Below, one piece after another: positions 12,549 to 23,449 of a DNA stretch of 64,000 nucleotides (within the stretch, counting starts at the first letter, position 1; every line of letters starts with the position of its first letter). The notes under the pieces are model-generated. The model ran no database searches and had not been told where the DNA came from. It saw nothing but the letters and a program-made list of their open reading frames with translations. The translations under genes and the position numbers were made by a program. Where the stretch lies: contig NC_081158.1 of NCBI RefSeq assembly GCF_012432095.1, positions 11,686,497-11,750,496 on the forward strand. Reading direction: 5' to 3'. The DNA comes from Onychostoma macrolepis. Taxonomy: Eukaryota; Chordata; Actinopteri; Cypriniformes; Cyprinidae.

Positions 12549-12630
12549 AAGTGGAAGTCGTCGCCTAATGGTTAGAGAGTCAGACTCGTAACCCAAAGGT
12601 TGCAAGTTCAATTCTTGCAACATTTGGCAA
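12549..12630 (+). repeat. tRNA-derived SINE head
   Basis: tRNA-like sequence: 'gcctaatggttagagagtca' resembles the A-box half and 'ggttgcaagttcaattct' the B-box half. It lacks a proper acceptor stem and is followed by non-tRNA sequence, so it is a retroposon head and not a tRNA gene. Confidence 0.55.
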
Positions 12631-12714
12631 CATTTTTGCATAGGGCCCCCAGAAGTCTAAGATCGGCTAATGGCCAAAACATGAAGAGGGAAAAGAATCA
12701 TGACAATGAGTTAA

Positions 12715-13310
12715 AGCAGCACTTTTCCACTGCATGGTACGGCACGGTACGGCTCACTTTTGAGGGGTTTTCCACTGGGTACCTGGTACTTTTTTTAATA
12801 CCACCTCGGCCGGGGTTCCAAGCAAACCGTACCATTACCAAAACGTGACGTGTAAACTCTGCTGATCACTGATTGGCCGGAGAAAATCGTCACTGCCTGC
12901 GTCATTGAACTTGCGGCACGAGACACAACAGACCCGCTAGATTTAAATCAGCACAGCCAGCGAAGGATCGAACGCAACTGTTTTGAATGAGCGCACCTTT
13001 ATTTTAACATCCAAAAAATGGCTGTTTTGTTGTCTGTTGAGGAAGTACATGCGTTCCTCTCGTTGATAGCTGAGAAACGGATCCAGCGAGAGCTTAATGG
13101 AGCGCCGCGGAATTAAAACATTTTTCAGGAGTCACGGCAGTAGAGGCGGCGCGACTCTAACAACACGTAAATAATCCCGCCTACTCTAAAGCGGTACTAA
13201 ACTACAGTGGAAATGCAAACCGTGCCGAACTGAGCCGTGCCGTGCTGTGCTGTTCTGAACCGTCGAGCATAATAGAAGCCGAGTCATACCACGCAGTGGA
13301 AAAGCGCTCA
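12715..13310. mobile_element. Non-autonomous Harbinger-like element with a Myb-ORF remnant
   Basis: Inverted ends contain 'cttttccactgcatggtacg' on the left and 'cgcagtggaaaagcgct' on the right, with GC-rich 'gtaccgtgcc' motifs. From 13018 a short + frame reads VEEVHAFLSLIAEKRIQREL and stops after NGAPRN. This resembles the start of the trihelix/Myb-like protein of other fish Harbinger elements. The nuclease gene is absent, so this is an internal-deletion derivative. The target duplication is unclear. Confidence 0.6.
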
Positions 13311-13814
13311 ATGTAACATTTGCCCACGGTTCCCCCGTGTGGTTGATAAGCGCAATTGTCTGTTACCAGCAGTGTTGGGCTAGTTACTCAAAGAATGTAA
13401 TATATTACTCATTACTAGTTACTCCTTTCAAAAGTAATATTGCTACTTTACTTATTACTTTCTGGCAACAGTAATTAGTTACACTACTAGTTACATTATT
13501 TTTCTTCACACCCCACAGAAGTTGTAACTGTGTATCTTCCAGATAAAATTCTTCTAGAATGTTACTAACAACATATTTCTGCCTCATCATTTGACCAAAA
13601 TCCACATTGGATCGCAGTCAGAAGTGATTACAAACACTCAATAGTGATTGATAGTGACATTCAAGTACAAGTGTTGTATTCATCTCATTAATTGTCATGT
13701 GTAGCTTGAAGTAATTTTTCCGTTACCCATATGCGATTAAATTTCGTTATGCATTTTATCAAATCACATGAGTTTGTAAGAAACTGTTTAATTTTCTAAA
13801 AATATTTTTAATTA

Positions 13815-15325
13815 CAGTGGGGCAAAAAATTGTGCAAGTTCTCCCACTTAAAAAGATGTGAGAGGCCTGTAATTTTCATCATAGGTATACCTCAACTATG
13901 AGAGACAAAATGAGAAAAAAAATCCAGAAAATCACATTGTAGGATTTTTTAAGGATTAATTGGTAAATTCCTCGGTAAAATAAGTATTTGGTCACCTACA
14001 AACAAGCAAGATTTCTGGCTCTCACAGACCTGTAACTTCTTCTTTAAGAGGCTCCTCAGTCCTCCACTCGTTACCTGTATTAATGGCATCTGTTTGAACT
14101 CGTTATCAGTATAAAAGACACCTGTCCACAACCTCAAACAGTCCAACTCCAAACTCCACCATCTCCAAGACCAAAGAGCTGTCAAAGGACACCAGAAACA
14201 AAATTGTAGACCTGCACCAGGCTGAGAAGACTGAATCTGCAATAGGTAAGCAGCTTGGTGTGAAGAAATCAACTGTGGGAGCAATTATTAGAAAATGGAA
14301 GACATACAAGACCACTGATAATCTCCCTCGATCTGGGGCTCCACGCAAGATCTCACCCCGTGGGGTCAAAATGCTCACAAGAACTGTGAGCAAAAATCCC
14401 AGAACCACACGGGGGGACCTAGTGAATGACCTGCAGAGAGCTGGGACCAAAGTAACAAAGGCTACCATCAGTAACACACTGCGCCGCCAGGGACTCAAAT
14501 CCTGCAGTGCCAGACGTGTCCCCCTGCTTAAGCCAGTACATGTCCGGCCCGTCTGAAGTTTGCTAGAGAGCATTTGGATGATCCAGAAGAGGATTGGGAG
14601 AATGTCATATGGTTTTTTGGTAAAAACTCAACTTGTCGTGTTTGGAGGAGAAAGAATGCTGAGTTGCATCCAAAGAACACCATACCTACTGTGAAGCATG
14701 AGAGTGGAAACATCATGCTTTGGGGCTGTTTTTCTGCAAAGGGACCAGGACGACTGATCCGTGTAAACAAAAGAATGAATGGGGCCATGTATCGTGAGAT
14801 TTTGAGTGAAAACCTCCTTCCATCAGCAAGGGCATTGAAGATGAAACGTGGCTGGGTCTTTCAGCATGACAATGATCCCAAACACGCCATCCGGGCAACG
14901 AAGGAGTGGCTTCGTAAGAAGCATTTCAAGGTCCTGGAGTGGCCTAGCCAGTCTCCAGATCTCAACCCCATCGAAAATCTTTGCCCAGCGACAGCCCCAA
15001 AACATTACTGCTCTAGAGGAGATCTGCATGGAGGAATGGGCCAAAATACCAGCAACAGTGTGTGAAAACCTTGTGAAGACTTACAGAAAACGTTTGACCT
15101 CTGTCATTGCCAGCAAAGGGTATATAACAAAGTATTGAGATGAAATTTTGTTATTGACCAAATACTTATTTTCCACCATAATTTGCAAATAAATTCTTTA
15201 AAAATCCTACAATGTGATTTTCTGGATTTTTTTTTTCTTATTTTGTCTCTCATAGTTGAGATATACCTATGATGAAAATTACAGGCCTCTCTCATCTTTT
15301 TAAGTGGGAGAACTTGCACAATTGG
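13815..15325 (+). mobile_element. Defective Tc1 transposon with long inverted repeats
   Basis: The left end CAGTGGGGCAAAAAATTG follows a TA dinucleotide (13813-13814). About 190 bp of each end match in inverted orientation, through 'catctttttaagtgggagaa' and 'cctacaatgtgattttctgg'. The right end breaks off after 'cttgcacaatt' and lacks the terminal ttttgccccactg, so the copy cannot be cut out normally. It carries a broken transposase. Confidence 0.9.
14161..15138 (+). pseudogene. Dead Tc1 transposase
   Basis: The reading order is a paired helix-turn-helix region (KQLGVKKSTVGAIIRKW, then KVTKATISNTLRRQGLKS) followed by the catalytic domain. Defects: the start codon is ATC at 14161 where the sister copy has ATG (27483); a frameshift near 14553; seven codons that contain the first catalytic Asp (SDET in the sister copy) are deleted, so the text jumps from ENVIW to FFGKN; and a frameshift near 14985 after SPDLNPIENLC. 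The second catalytic Asp survives in FQHDNDPKHA. The protein cannot be active. Confidence 0.9.
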
Positions 15326-15828
15326 TAAAGTAAAGCCACAACTTACACAACAGATATTTTTTCCTGACAACATCAATATAATGCAATATTTCTATCTGCT
15401 GAATGTAAGATTTTCCATATTCCAAGCTTGTCTGCTGCACTGGGGACATCACATGCATGTGCAAGTGATGAAAATTATGAAAATAAATCTAGGAATTATT
15501 TGATTGTTAGATTTTAAATCAGCGGGGTTGAGGCATCAAAAGTAACTAAGTAACTAAGCTGTTTTATGGAAAGTAACTGTAATATTATTACTGAAATCGT
15601 ATTAGTATTTAGTTATACTACTAGTTACTGCAAAAAGTAATATTATTACAGTAACTAAATTACTAGTAACTAGTTACTGCCCAACAGTGGTTACCAGTGT
15701 CATAAATACTGTCGTTGTTTACGTTTCCCATGGGCAGTGCAATACACGTGAATTTGTTGACTAAGCTGACGGAACCGTTTGGAAACCATGTCCACCGACC
15801 AGGTAAAGTAGCCCATGTTATACTATGT

Positions 15829-16013
15829 CAGGGGTTCCCAAACTCGGTCCTGGAGCCTCCCCAACACCGCACATTTTGCATGTCTCCTTTATCAATCACA
15901 CCTGATTCAACTCATTAGTAGCAACTCCAAGACCTGAAATGGGTGTCAGACAAAGGAGACATGCAAAATGTGCAGTGTTGGGGAGGCTCCAGGAACGTGT
16001 TTGGGAACCCCTG
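15829..16013. mobile_element. 185-bp palindromic hAT MITE
   Basis: Almost the whole element is an inverted repeat: 'caggggttcccaaactcggt' at the left is mirrored at the right, and 'gcacattttgcatgtctcct' is mirrored by 'ggagacatgcaaaatgtgc'. The perfect 8-bp duplication TACTATGT lies at 15821-15828 and 16014-16021. An RNA copy would fold into one long hairpin. Confidence 0.92.
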
Positions 16014-16119
16014 TACTATGTTCTACAAATATCATTACCAGACAAAGGAAAACATTCTGAGCGTTGTTTACGTTCAGCATACGAGCGCTGTCTACTGAAA
16101 CATAAACAGCGCTGATTAC

Positions 16120-16455
16120 GTTCTGGGATACTCTTCAAAATGGTGGAAGACAGTAACTCGGGGAGAAGAATTTCCGAATAAATTATGTTATTATTGTTTT
16201 CTTTGTGCACAAAAAGTATTCTCGTAGTTTTGTAAAATTACAGTTGAACCACTGATGTCACATGGACTATTTTACCGATGTCCTTGCTACGTTTCTGAGC
16301 CTTGATCGTGTAAGGACCCTAGCTGTCTATGCAGGGTCAGAGAGCTCTCAGATTTCATCAAACATATCTTAATTTGGCGAACGTCTCATGGGTTTTGAAC
16401 AACATGAGGGTGAGTAATTAATGACATAATTTTCATTTTTGGGCAAACTATCCCT
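16120..16455. mobile_element. Single arm of a TTAA-type foldback element
   Basis: Matches one arm of the element at 42347-43740: 'actgatgtcacatggactat', 'gagagctctcagatttcatc', 'gagggtgagtaattaatgac', and the terminus 'ctatccc' before TTAA at 16456-16459. The other arm is missing. Confidence 0.75.
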
Positions 16456-16459
16456 TTAA

Positions 16460-17450
16460 GTACAAAATTAGTGTGCGAAAATAGAGCACTTTAAGTACAT
16501 TATGGAAGTGTACTGAAATAAAGTGTATTTTGATGCATTTTTTTCATCTGGGAATTTTTATCAGATATTTTTAATATATCATAACTGTGGTTTTAGTTAA
16601 TTTACAGTAAAAATATTTTTTACAAAAATAAAGAGATCATAGACACACAATTTGTTTATTTTTATCTTCAGTCCTATAAAAAAATGGGAAAAGTATGATA
16701 AATACTACATTTGTAATTATTAAATTGCTATGAGGGACACATGAACAGTAGGTAATTGTTTTATAACAATTTCTGAGTAAAATCCTTTTCAAACCAATCC
16801 CATTTTGTCCATTACGGGGTTGAGGAAAAAAAGGTGTCTAAAGCTGAAAAAACTGAAAATAATAAAAGGTCTTTAATGCCTGAGGTGGGAAAATATGATT
16901 TTTTTGGAGGATTCATATGTGCCTAATGATGTGGGATATTTAGAAGTTGAATCACATGTAGTTAAAAAAAAAAAGGAGAATATTCCAAGTTGAAATGTTA
17001 CTAAATCCCAGAAATGACTCAGCTATAATGTCAATGAATGTTACATTTAACAGCTTGACATCATATTATCAAATGCAAGTAAACTTTTGAAACATTTAAA
17101 TTATTTTTGGCAAAAAATAATGCAAATGTAAATGTTTCAAAAGTTCACTTGCATTTCATATTTCGATAATATGATGTCATGCATCCAACAAGCAGTGTGG
17201 GTGAAAATTACATGTAAACTATTTTAATAGACATAAGATTTTTGGTAACAGTACTGAGAAAAATACACCTTCCACTTACAAACCATGCAAAAAATGAAAT
17301 AAAGTAACCTGCGATTGTCCTGTACATATTTTGAATAGTTAAATATGTGTGTTAATAGAAATAAAAAAAATTTTGGAAGCAAAAAGCATCCATTCAGATC
17401 GGTTTTTCTAAAGGAAAACAAACCAGTTTATTATTTCCCTCCTCTCGCCG
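16460..17450. other. AT-rich spacer with one palindrome
   Basis: No exon is supported. The only structured feature is the inverted repeat at 17056-17179. Confidence 0.45.
17056..17179. repeat. 124-bp imperfect palindrome
   Basis: The arms 'tgacatcatattatcaaatg' and 'cgataatatgatgtca' extend inward through 'cttttgaaacattta' and 'taaatgtttcaaaag', with a short loop. No target duplication was identified. It is probably a small MITE. Confidence 0.75.
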
Positions 17451-17729
17451 CTTCACTCCAGTCCAGCGGGTGGCGCTAAAACACATCCGTTTGTTTGACA
17501 AACACCATTAAACCTCAGAGGAAGAAGTTCAGTTTCACGCGTTCTCTGTTGTTTTGTTGTGATGCTGGTTTAATACAAACGGTTAGAATTGTTGTTTCTG
17601 TAAATATCAAAATACAGCTTTTAAATCAGGTCAGTAATAACTGTAATATTCTCATCTTCACAGTCGTGACTAAGTGTTGAAGCAGGAATATCTGGAGGAG
17701 TATCAGCTGAACTGAGATCTGCTGTGAAG

Positions 17730-20700
17730 ATGGTGTTTGTTAAAGAGGAGAGTGAGGAGAACATGATTGAACCAGAATCCTGCAGAATAAAACAAGAGGA
17801 ACCAGAAACTTGGGGAATAAAACAGGAGGAACAAGGAGGTTGGTGTTTATTCTTCATTCATCTTTAATGGCTGTTTGTGTTACATCCACAGATCCTTTAT
17901 GTAAAAAAAAAAGACCTTAACTCTCATTAAAATGTCTTAAATCCATGTTTCAAAGTTCTTAGGGAAATGTGACTGAACTGACACTGAGGAGATTTAAACA
18001 TTAGACTTTATTTTTGCTTTTTGGAATCATAAAACTGTGTTGAACTCGGAGCGTATGAGATTCAATTTGTCTTTATGCTAGTAGAAGCCACATTTGAAGT
18101 AAAGTCGCTATAGGACTGTGGTTATTTTCAAGCATGTGAATGTGTCAGTAGAGAATTATTTGCTTGTTACATTTCACTGTAAATCAGTAACAGTTTTGCA
18201 GCAGGTTTGCAAACAAACTGTAATATATAAACCTGACAGCATTGTCACAACATGCAAACAAGTAAACTTGTTTATTCTAATATCTGATCTGAGATCAGTG
18301 ATTTCTGATGTGTAATTATTCAAGTTCAGTCAGATTTTATTTGTCTCAAAATTGTTTGATGGTGGTGGTGTGTGTCAGTAAATCAAGTCAGTGACCAAAC
18401 TAAACATTGTTTCTCCTAATAGCATGAATATATCTGTTATTTAAATAGTTAAATTACAGAAAGCTGTTTGCTGGAGCTGTCAATCACGCAGCACCCACTT
18501 AAAACTCTCGTTACAATGAATGGTTCTCTTAAGCCTGTGTTATACTTTCCGCTTGTGCAATCCGGATGCGTACACGGACAGCGTGGACGTAGACTGCTTG
18601 TATTTATACTACCGATGTACGCTGGTGGTCTGCTCCGCGGACATGTTCCATACAATCGCATTAAGCCCGGCTCACATTCTGCGATTTTGGCCACGATTTG
18701 GTCGTCTGAGACAAATTTTGAAAATCCTAAAAGATTCCTATAATCATAGGCTAAAATCCGTAGTCTTTGATCGCTGGTTTGACATGTTCACCGACAGCCA
18801 ATTAATGGCTGTTGCGATCAAATTTCACCTCTGACGAAATTCTGGCAGTGTCAGAAGATTTGGCGCAGTCCTGCAGTGTGACTACCCCTACGATGAATGT
18901 CAAATTGTCGTTTTTTCAAGGCAAGCTATGAGCAGAATTAATGCTTGAGAATTATTCTATCAGTCATAAATTCCGCCGATCCCGTCCTCCGCTCATGGAA
19001 TTCATCTGATATGTTGCCTTTTCTATATAAACACTGGTTGCGCCGCTGTTTTCATGTGGGTGTGTAGAGCTGCATAAACTATTCTTCTTAAATATGCCGG
19101 TATTACTGCCATTCATATACTTTACATGACAGCCAACATTTCGGTCCGGCGTGCAATGCAGTTTGCAGTCACTGGACGTTTATGGGTTGATCATGTAAAA
19201 CTCCGGACAAGTTTTCGTGCACGCACCCGTTTTATCTTGACATTAATGACAACTGAGATCCCATAGTGTGACATGATCAGCATGTTCGTACAGTCTGACA
19301 AGTACAATCCTAAAGGACTTTTAAAAAATAGCACAGTGTGAGCCCGGCATTAGATCGGCTTGAACAGTAAACAAACGTGAACAAACAATTGCCCAGAGTT
19401 ATTGCACATCTGGCTGTCTTATATTGTTTTATCGATTGCTTGTAGAAGTGCGGGTAGCGACCGACTTGCTTTTGCAGCCTACTGACGGACAAGTACGCGC
19501 GGTCACAAAAAAATGGGAGGCACGCAGATGTCTTCGCAGAGCCTCCGCGCACACCCTCCGATAACGATTTTTACGTCACACATACCATAGCGGACCTAGC
19601 GGACTCGCGCACGCGGAAAGTATAACACAGGCTTTACACAACACAATGAACCTTTTACAGTATTTACATGTTTGCTGTTAGTTAAAATGAAGCATTTCGT
19701 GAGAGTGCAGAAAAAAAGAGACGTAATGATGAGATCAAAGAGACTGTCAGATGCTCAGCGCTACAACCTTTCATGTGATGAGAGTAGATCTAAATATATA
19801 AAGCTATAGCCTAATTAACACTTTACATGGTAAAATAATCTCAACAGCTGTAATGGTAAAAACATAAGAAGTATTACATGTGGAGCAGTCTCAAATACTT
19901 TTACTATGTAAAGATGTTAGCCAGTCACAGCAGACACGTCCCTTCTAACAGAGCGTTCAAATCAGATGCTAAAATCATCATTTATTTCTATTAGTGTTGT
20001 CACGGTAACAAAATTTCAGCATTCGGTACCGATACCAGTCAAAATCCACGGTTCTCGGTACCAATTTCGGTACCACATGCTAATTAAAAAACACATTGTT
20101 TTTAATAATAAAGTCAAACAAAAATAAAATGTGCAAAAATCAATGCCATTCTTTATACTTATAAAAAAAGTATGAAAAACAGTAAACAGTAAAGTTTCAC
20201 CCAAATTTAATTTGTCTTTTAATTAATGAAATTTAAACGCATTTTATTTTTTTGCTAAATAAAGGGGATTTACTATTAAAATTAAAATATGGAAGAAATA
20301 TTGTGATTTTATTTCTTTAAAAATAAATATTAATTTTTTTCAACAGTAGTAAGAGTATCACATACATTCTACTAAATAATAGTAATATATTTCTGGCACA
20401 ATGTCTTTAAGATAAACTTTTATTTTGACGGGTTGCCGTGAATAGGCCTACCTTTACATATCTGTGTGTAGCTTATGATATGACGCTGGTTTTACTCAAA
20501 TGAAACGGTAAAATGCTCGTGAAGTGACTCTCAGAGCTGTTCTGGAGACGTTGTTTATGTATTTTTGTCCTCATTGAGACGGCAGGTGCTGAAATCACCG
20601 CGAGTGTCACACGCGCTTCATGTAGTAAAAAAAAATATATAAAAAAAAAACACGCGTCTCTGCCATTCATTCATTAATTCAAACAAACAGAGGCTTGCAG

Positions 20701-22227
20701 AACATGCAAGATTCATATCTGAATCGACTTTTGCGGCTTAATACTTACAGATACTAATCCATGTCGCGATTTAATTTAAGTGTAATGACCTACTTTTGAT
20801 TAATTGATCCAAACTTTGACAAATTCCGTGACATTCCGTGCTAAACTGTAAATTCCGTTTTTATAACTGGATTCCGCGATTCCGTCCGTGTTTTCTGCAT
20901 CGCGGAAATCATAGGGCCGTACGCGTCAAGAACCGGGTTGACCGGGTACTCGGTACCACCGGTACTTACAAAAACCTGGTACCGTGACGTTTTCATTTTT
21001 TTTGTACCGACTTGGTACCGAAGTACCGGGTCTTTTGACAACACTAATTTCTATGTAAGGACATTATAAATGTGCACCTCATGAAACATAAAATAATAAT
21101 AAAAATGCAGTTCATGACCCCTTTAAAAAGTATTAAAGTTGAAGCGCTGATACCTGCAGATTCCCTGTAGACAGCTGTGGAATAATGTAGATTAGGCAAG
21201 TACTTTTCACAATACTTCAAAAGGTACATTTACACAACAATATATTTTGCTTCTTAAAATTTTCGTATACAGACAACAGCATTGTGAAAGGGATCCCCAT
21301 TTGTAAAAACAGTAACATCATGCACGTGTATTACGTGTTCAGTCGATAGATGTGTAGTGTTTCTTTACAAAATCGCCATCTACTGGCCTGTCAGCACAAT
21401 GCGGTGTTGTTTTCGTCTGTGCACAAATATTTTATCCTTTTTATTTTTCAATTGTCCCAAGTGATTTTCATCTTTATAATGATTTCTTTTTAGGCCTGAT
21501 GAAAATGAAAGAAGAAAGACAAGATCTGAATGAGGTGGAGGAGAAATATCAGTGTCAGAAAGATCATGATGCGATTGGAGAAAAATCAGTGAGCTGCAGC
21601 ATTCAAATAACGGACGTCAAAAAGCCTTTCAGCTGTTTTCAGTGCGGAAACACTTACAAACATAAAGGAAGCCTTACGAAACACATGATAATTCATAGAG
21701 AGGAAAATCCTTTCAGCTGTTTTAAGTGTGGAAACATTTTCACATGTAACAAAAACCTTATGGATCACATGAGAATTCATGCTGGAGTAAAGCCTTTCAG
21801 CTGCTCTGAGTGTGGAAAGAGGTTTACACAGAAAGCACATCTTCAGAATCATTTGGCAACTCACTCTTCAGAAAAGCCTTTCAGCTGCTCTCAGTGTGGA
21901 AAGTCTTTCAGACTTAAAGCAACCCTTAAGAAGCACATGTTAATTCATGCTGGAATAAAGCCTTTCATCTGCTCTGAGTGTGGAAATAGTTTTACACAGA
22001 AAGGACAACTTGACAATCATTTGGTAACTCACTCTTCAGAAAAGCCTTTCAGCTGCTCTCAGTGTGGAAACACTTTCACACGTAAAGAATACCTTAAGAT
22101 TCACATGTTAATTCATGCAGGAATAAAGCCTTTCAGCTGCTCTCAGTGTGGAAAGAGTTTCGCACATAAATCAAACCTTAAGAAGCACATGTTAATTCAT
22201 ACTGGAAAAAAGCCTTTAACCTGCTGA
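17730..22227 (+). CDS. C2H2 zinc-finger protein 1 (seven fingers, truncated by a LINE insertion)
   Basis: Two coding exons, 17730-17838 and 21494-22227, joined in phase 1, give 280 residues. Exon 1 encodes an acidic leader starting MVFVKEESEENM, the hallmark first coding exon of this fish family; an acceptor at 17663 and the upstream sequence suggest a separate 5' UTR exon near 17460-17600. Exon 2 encodes a linker and seven fingers of the CxxC-x12-HxxxH type, with linkers such as HAGIKPF and HSSEKPF in place of TGEKPY. A nuclear DNA-binding role is expected. The stop codon TGA (22225-22227) is formed by the junction with a LINE fragment inside what would be finger 8; eroded finger sequence resumes at 22387. 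The 3.65-kb intron holds three transposons. Confidence 0.88.
18532..19633. mobile_element. Harbinger-type MITE in the finger gene 1 intron
   Basis: The 21-bp ends are perfect inverted repeats, starting agcctgtgttatactttccg, flanked by TTA on both sides (18529-18531 and 19634-19636), the target of PIF/Harbinger elements. There is no transposase. A second MITE is nested inside. Confidence 0.88.
18664..19349. mobile_element. Nested Harbinger-type MITE
   Basis: The left end agcccggctcacattctg and the right end cacagtgtgagcccggca are imperfect inverted repeats flanked by TTA (18661-18663 and 19350-19352). It lies wholly within the MITE at 18532-19633, so it is the younger insertion. Confidence 0.75.
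19992..21046. mobile_element. Non-autonomous hAT element, 1.05 kb
   Basis: The ends are tagtgttgtcacggtaac and cttttgacaacacta, with subterminal repeats of 'cggtacc'. The perfect 8-bp duplication ATTTCTAT lies at 19984-19991 and 21047-21054. A related truncated copy occupies about 22500-23155. Confidence 0.92.
21374..21386 (-). promoter_or_regulatory. CTCF-like motif
   Basis: The reverse strand reads CCAGTAGATGGCG, which fits the vertebrate CTCF core consensus. It lies about 110 bp before finger gene 1 exon 2. Occupancy cannot be judged from sequence. Confidence 0.4.
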
Positions 22228-22379
22228 CATCACTGAATTTAATAAACTGCCTTTTGAAAAAACTGAAAATTGATTGTCCTTTTACATTGACACACTATTT
22301 TCCTATTTGATAGTGTAAAGGTGCTTTGACGTAATCTGTATTTTTAAAAGTGCTATATAAATAAAGGTGATTTGACTTG
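22226..22379 (+). mobile_element. 5'-truncated LINE tail inserted in finger gene 1
   Basis: The 154-bp fragment matches the 3' end of the LINE at 47803-49850 (reverse strand): 'gacatcactgaatt', 'ctgaaaattga', 'ctttgac', 'gctatataaataaaggtga' and a ttgac-type tail. The 7-bp target duplication ACCTGCT lies at 22219-22225 and 22380-22386. Its second and third positions of TGA at 22226-22227 supply the host stop codon. Confidence 0.92.
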
Positions 22380-22386
22380 ACCTGCT

Positions 22387-22490
22387 CTCAGTTTGGAAAG
22401 ACTTTTACATAGAAAGGACACTAAGGTTCATTTGGTAACTCGCACTTCATAAAAGCCTTTTACCTGCTCTGTGTGGAAGGTCTTTTTGCG
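22387..22490 (+). pseudogene. Eroded finger sequence beyond the LINE insertion
   Basis: Recognisable finger text resumes directly after the insertion (cagtttggaaagactttta, equivalent to CSQFGKTFT) but has an in-frame stop (tag) and indels, then a second partial finger (aagccttttacctgctctg). It is the former 3' end of the finger exon, decaying since it became untranslated. Confidence 0.75.
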
Positions 22491-22499
22491 CATGTTCCT

Positions 22500-23155
22500 T
22501 TAAATGCTAATGAGCTCTGCTCACCCCACCCCTCGCTTCAGAGGTGATGAGCCATTCTCTGACACTGTAAACTTTAGCCGTGGAACTCGCTAACTAGCAC
22601 AGCCTGTAAGTTCATGTGTTCATGTTGTGAGATGCAGAGAAAATCACCGCGAGTTCACGTGTGCTTCGGTATTTGTGTAGTAAATGAAACCGCGTCTCCG
22701 CCATTCATACATACCGAGGATAACGGAACATGCAGGATTCATATTTAAACCGTCTTTTTGCGTTTTAATATTCACATACACTAGTTCATATCGCGAATTG
22801 AATTAAGTGACAGACATTCTTTTATTCATCCAAAACTTGACGAATTCCGTGGCATTCCGCGCTATAGAGTAAATTCAGTTTATATGAATGGACTCCGCCA
22901 TCCTGTCCGCGTCTTCTCGGAAACCATGACCCTAGAAATTTAAGCACACTTCAGAACATTTCGGTTTACCATGTGTTGTGTTTTAAAGAGTTGTAGTGGT
23001 GTCATCATGTCTCTCTCTCTCTCTCTCATGCGCCCAAATGCATTCTCAGGTACCGAAATTTGGTACCGAATGATTTAGTGTGAATCGATACTCGGTAGTA
23101 CCGACGCAATTCGGTCGGTACCCTTAAAAGTACCGAGTTCGGTACCCAACCCTAG
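22500..23155. mobile_element. Truncated hAT element related to 19992-21046
   Basis: Shares 'aaatcaccgcgagt', 'gcgtctc-gccattcat' and repeated 'ggtaccgaa' motifs with the complete copy, and ends 'cggtacccaaccct'. No matching left terminus or target duplication was found. Confidence 0.6.
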
Positions 23156-23449
23156 CACCCACCCACTCCCGCGATATATTCACTCTTTGTTCACTCGCTG
23201 TCCGCTTAGAATAATTTTCTTCCCGAATCTCACATTTAAATTTCCTCTACTAAAAGAAAAAGAGATAGGCTAACAAATAAACGTGTAAATAAACTGTCTT
23301 GTTTGACGACCCACTCGGGTGATCACCTGAAATAGTCGTTAATGACTTGTATCAGGCAAAAGTCAAAACTCCCAATTATTACAGACATGTGATATTATAG
23401 CTAACTCTGCTCATGCATTTAAACAAGACAGTGGAAAAAAAAAAAAAAG

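Larger units (their letters stand above)
13370..15689. mobile_element. hAT MITE carrying a nested Tc1 copy
   Basis: Starts cagtgttgggctagttactc and ends gttactgcccaacagtg. The perfect 8-bp target duplication GTTACCAG lies at 13362-13369 and 15690-15697. It belongs to the same family as 4007-5169. Internal sequence repeats 'agtaactag' motifs. A Tc1 element occupies 13815 to about 15325, so the Tc1 insertion is younger than the hAT insertion. Confidence 0.92.

Noticed and set aside
12549..12630. Functional tRNA gene
   Set aside because: No pairable acceptor stem and only box-like halves are conserved; it fits a SINE head.
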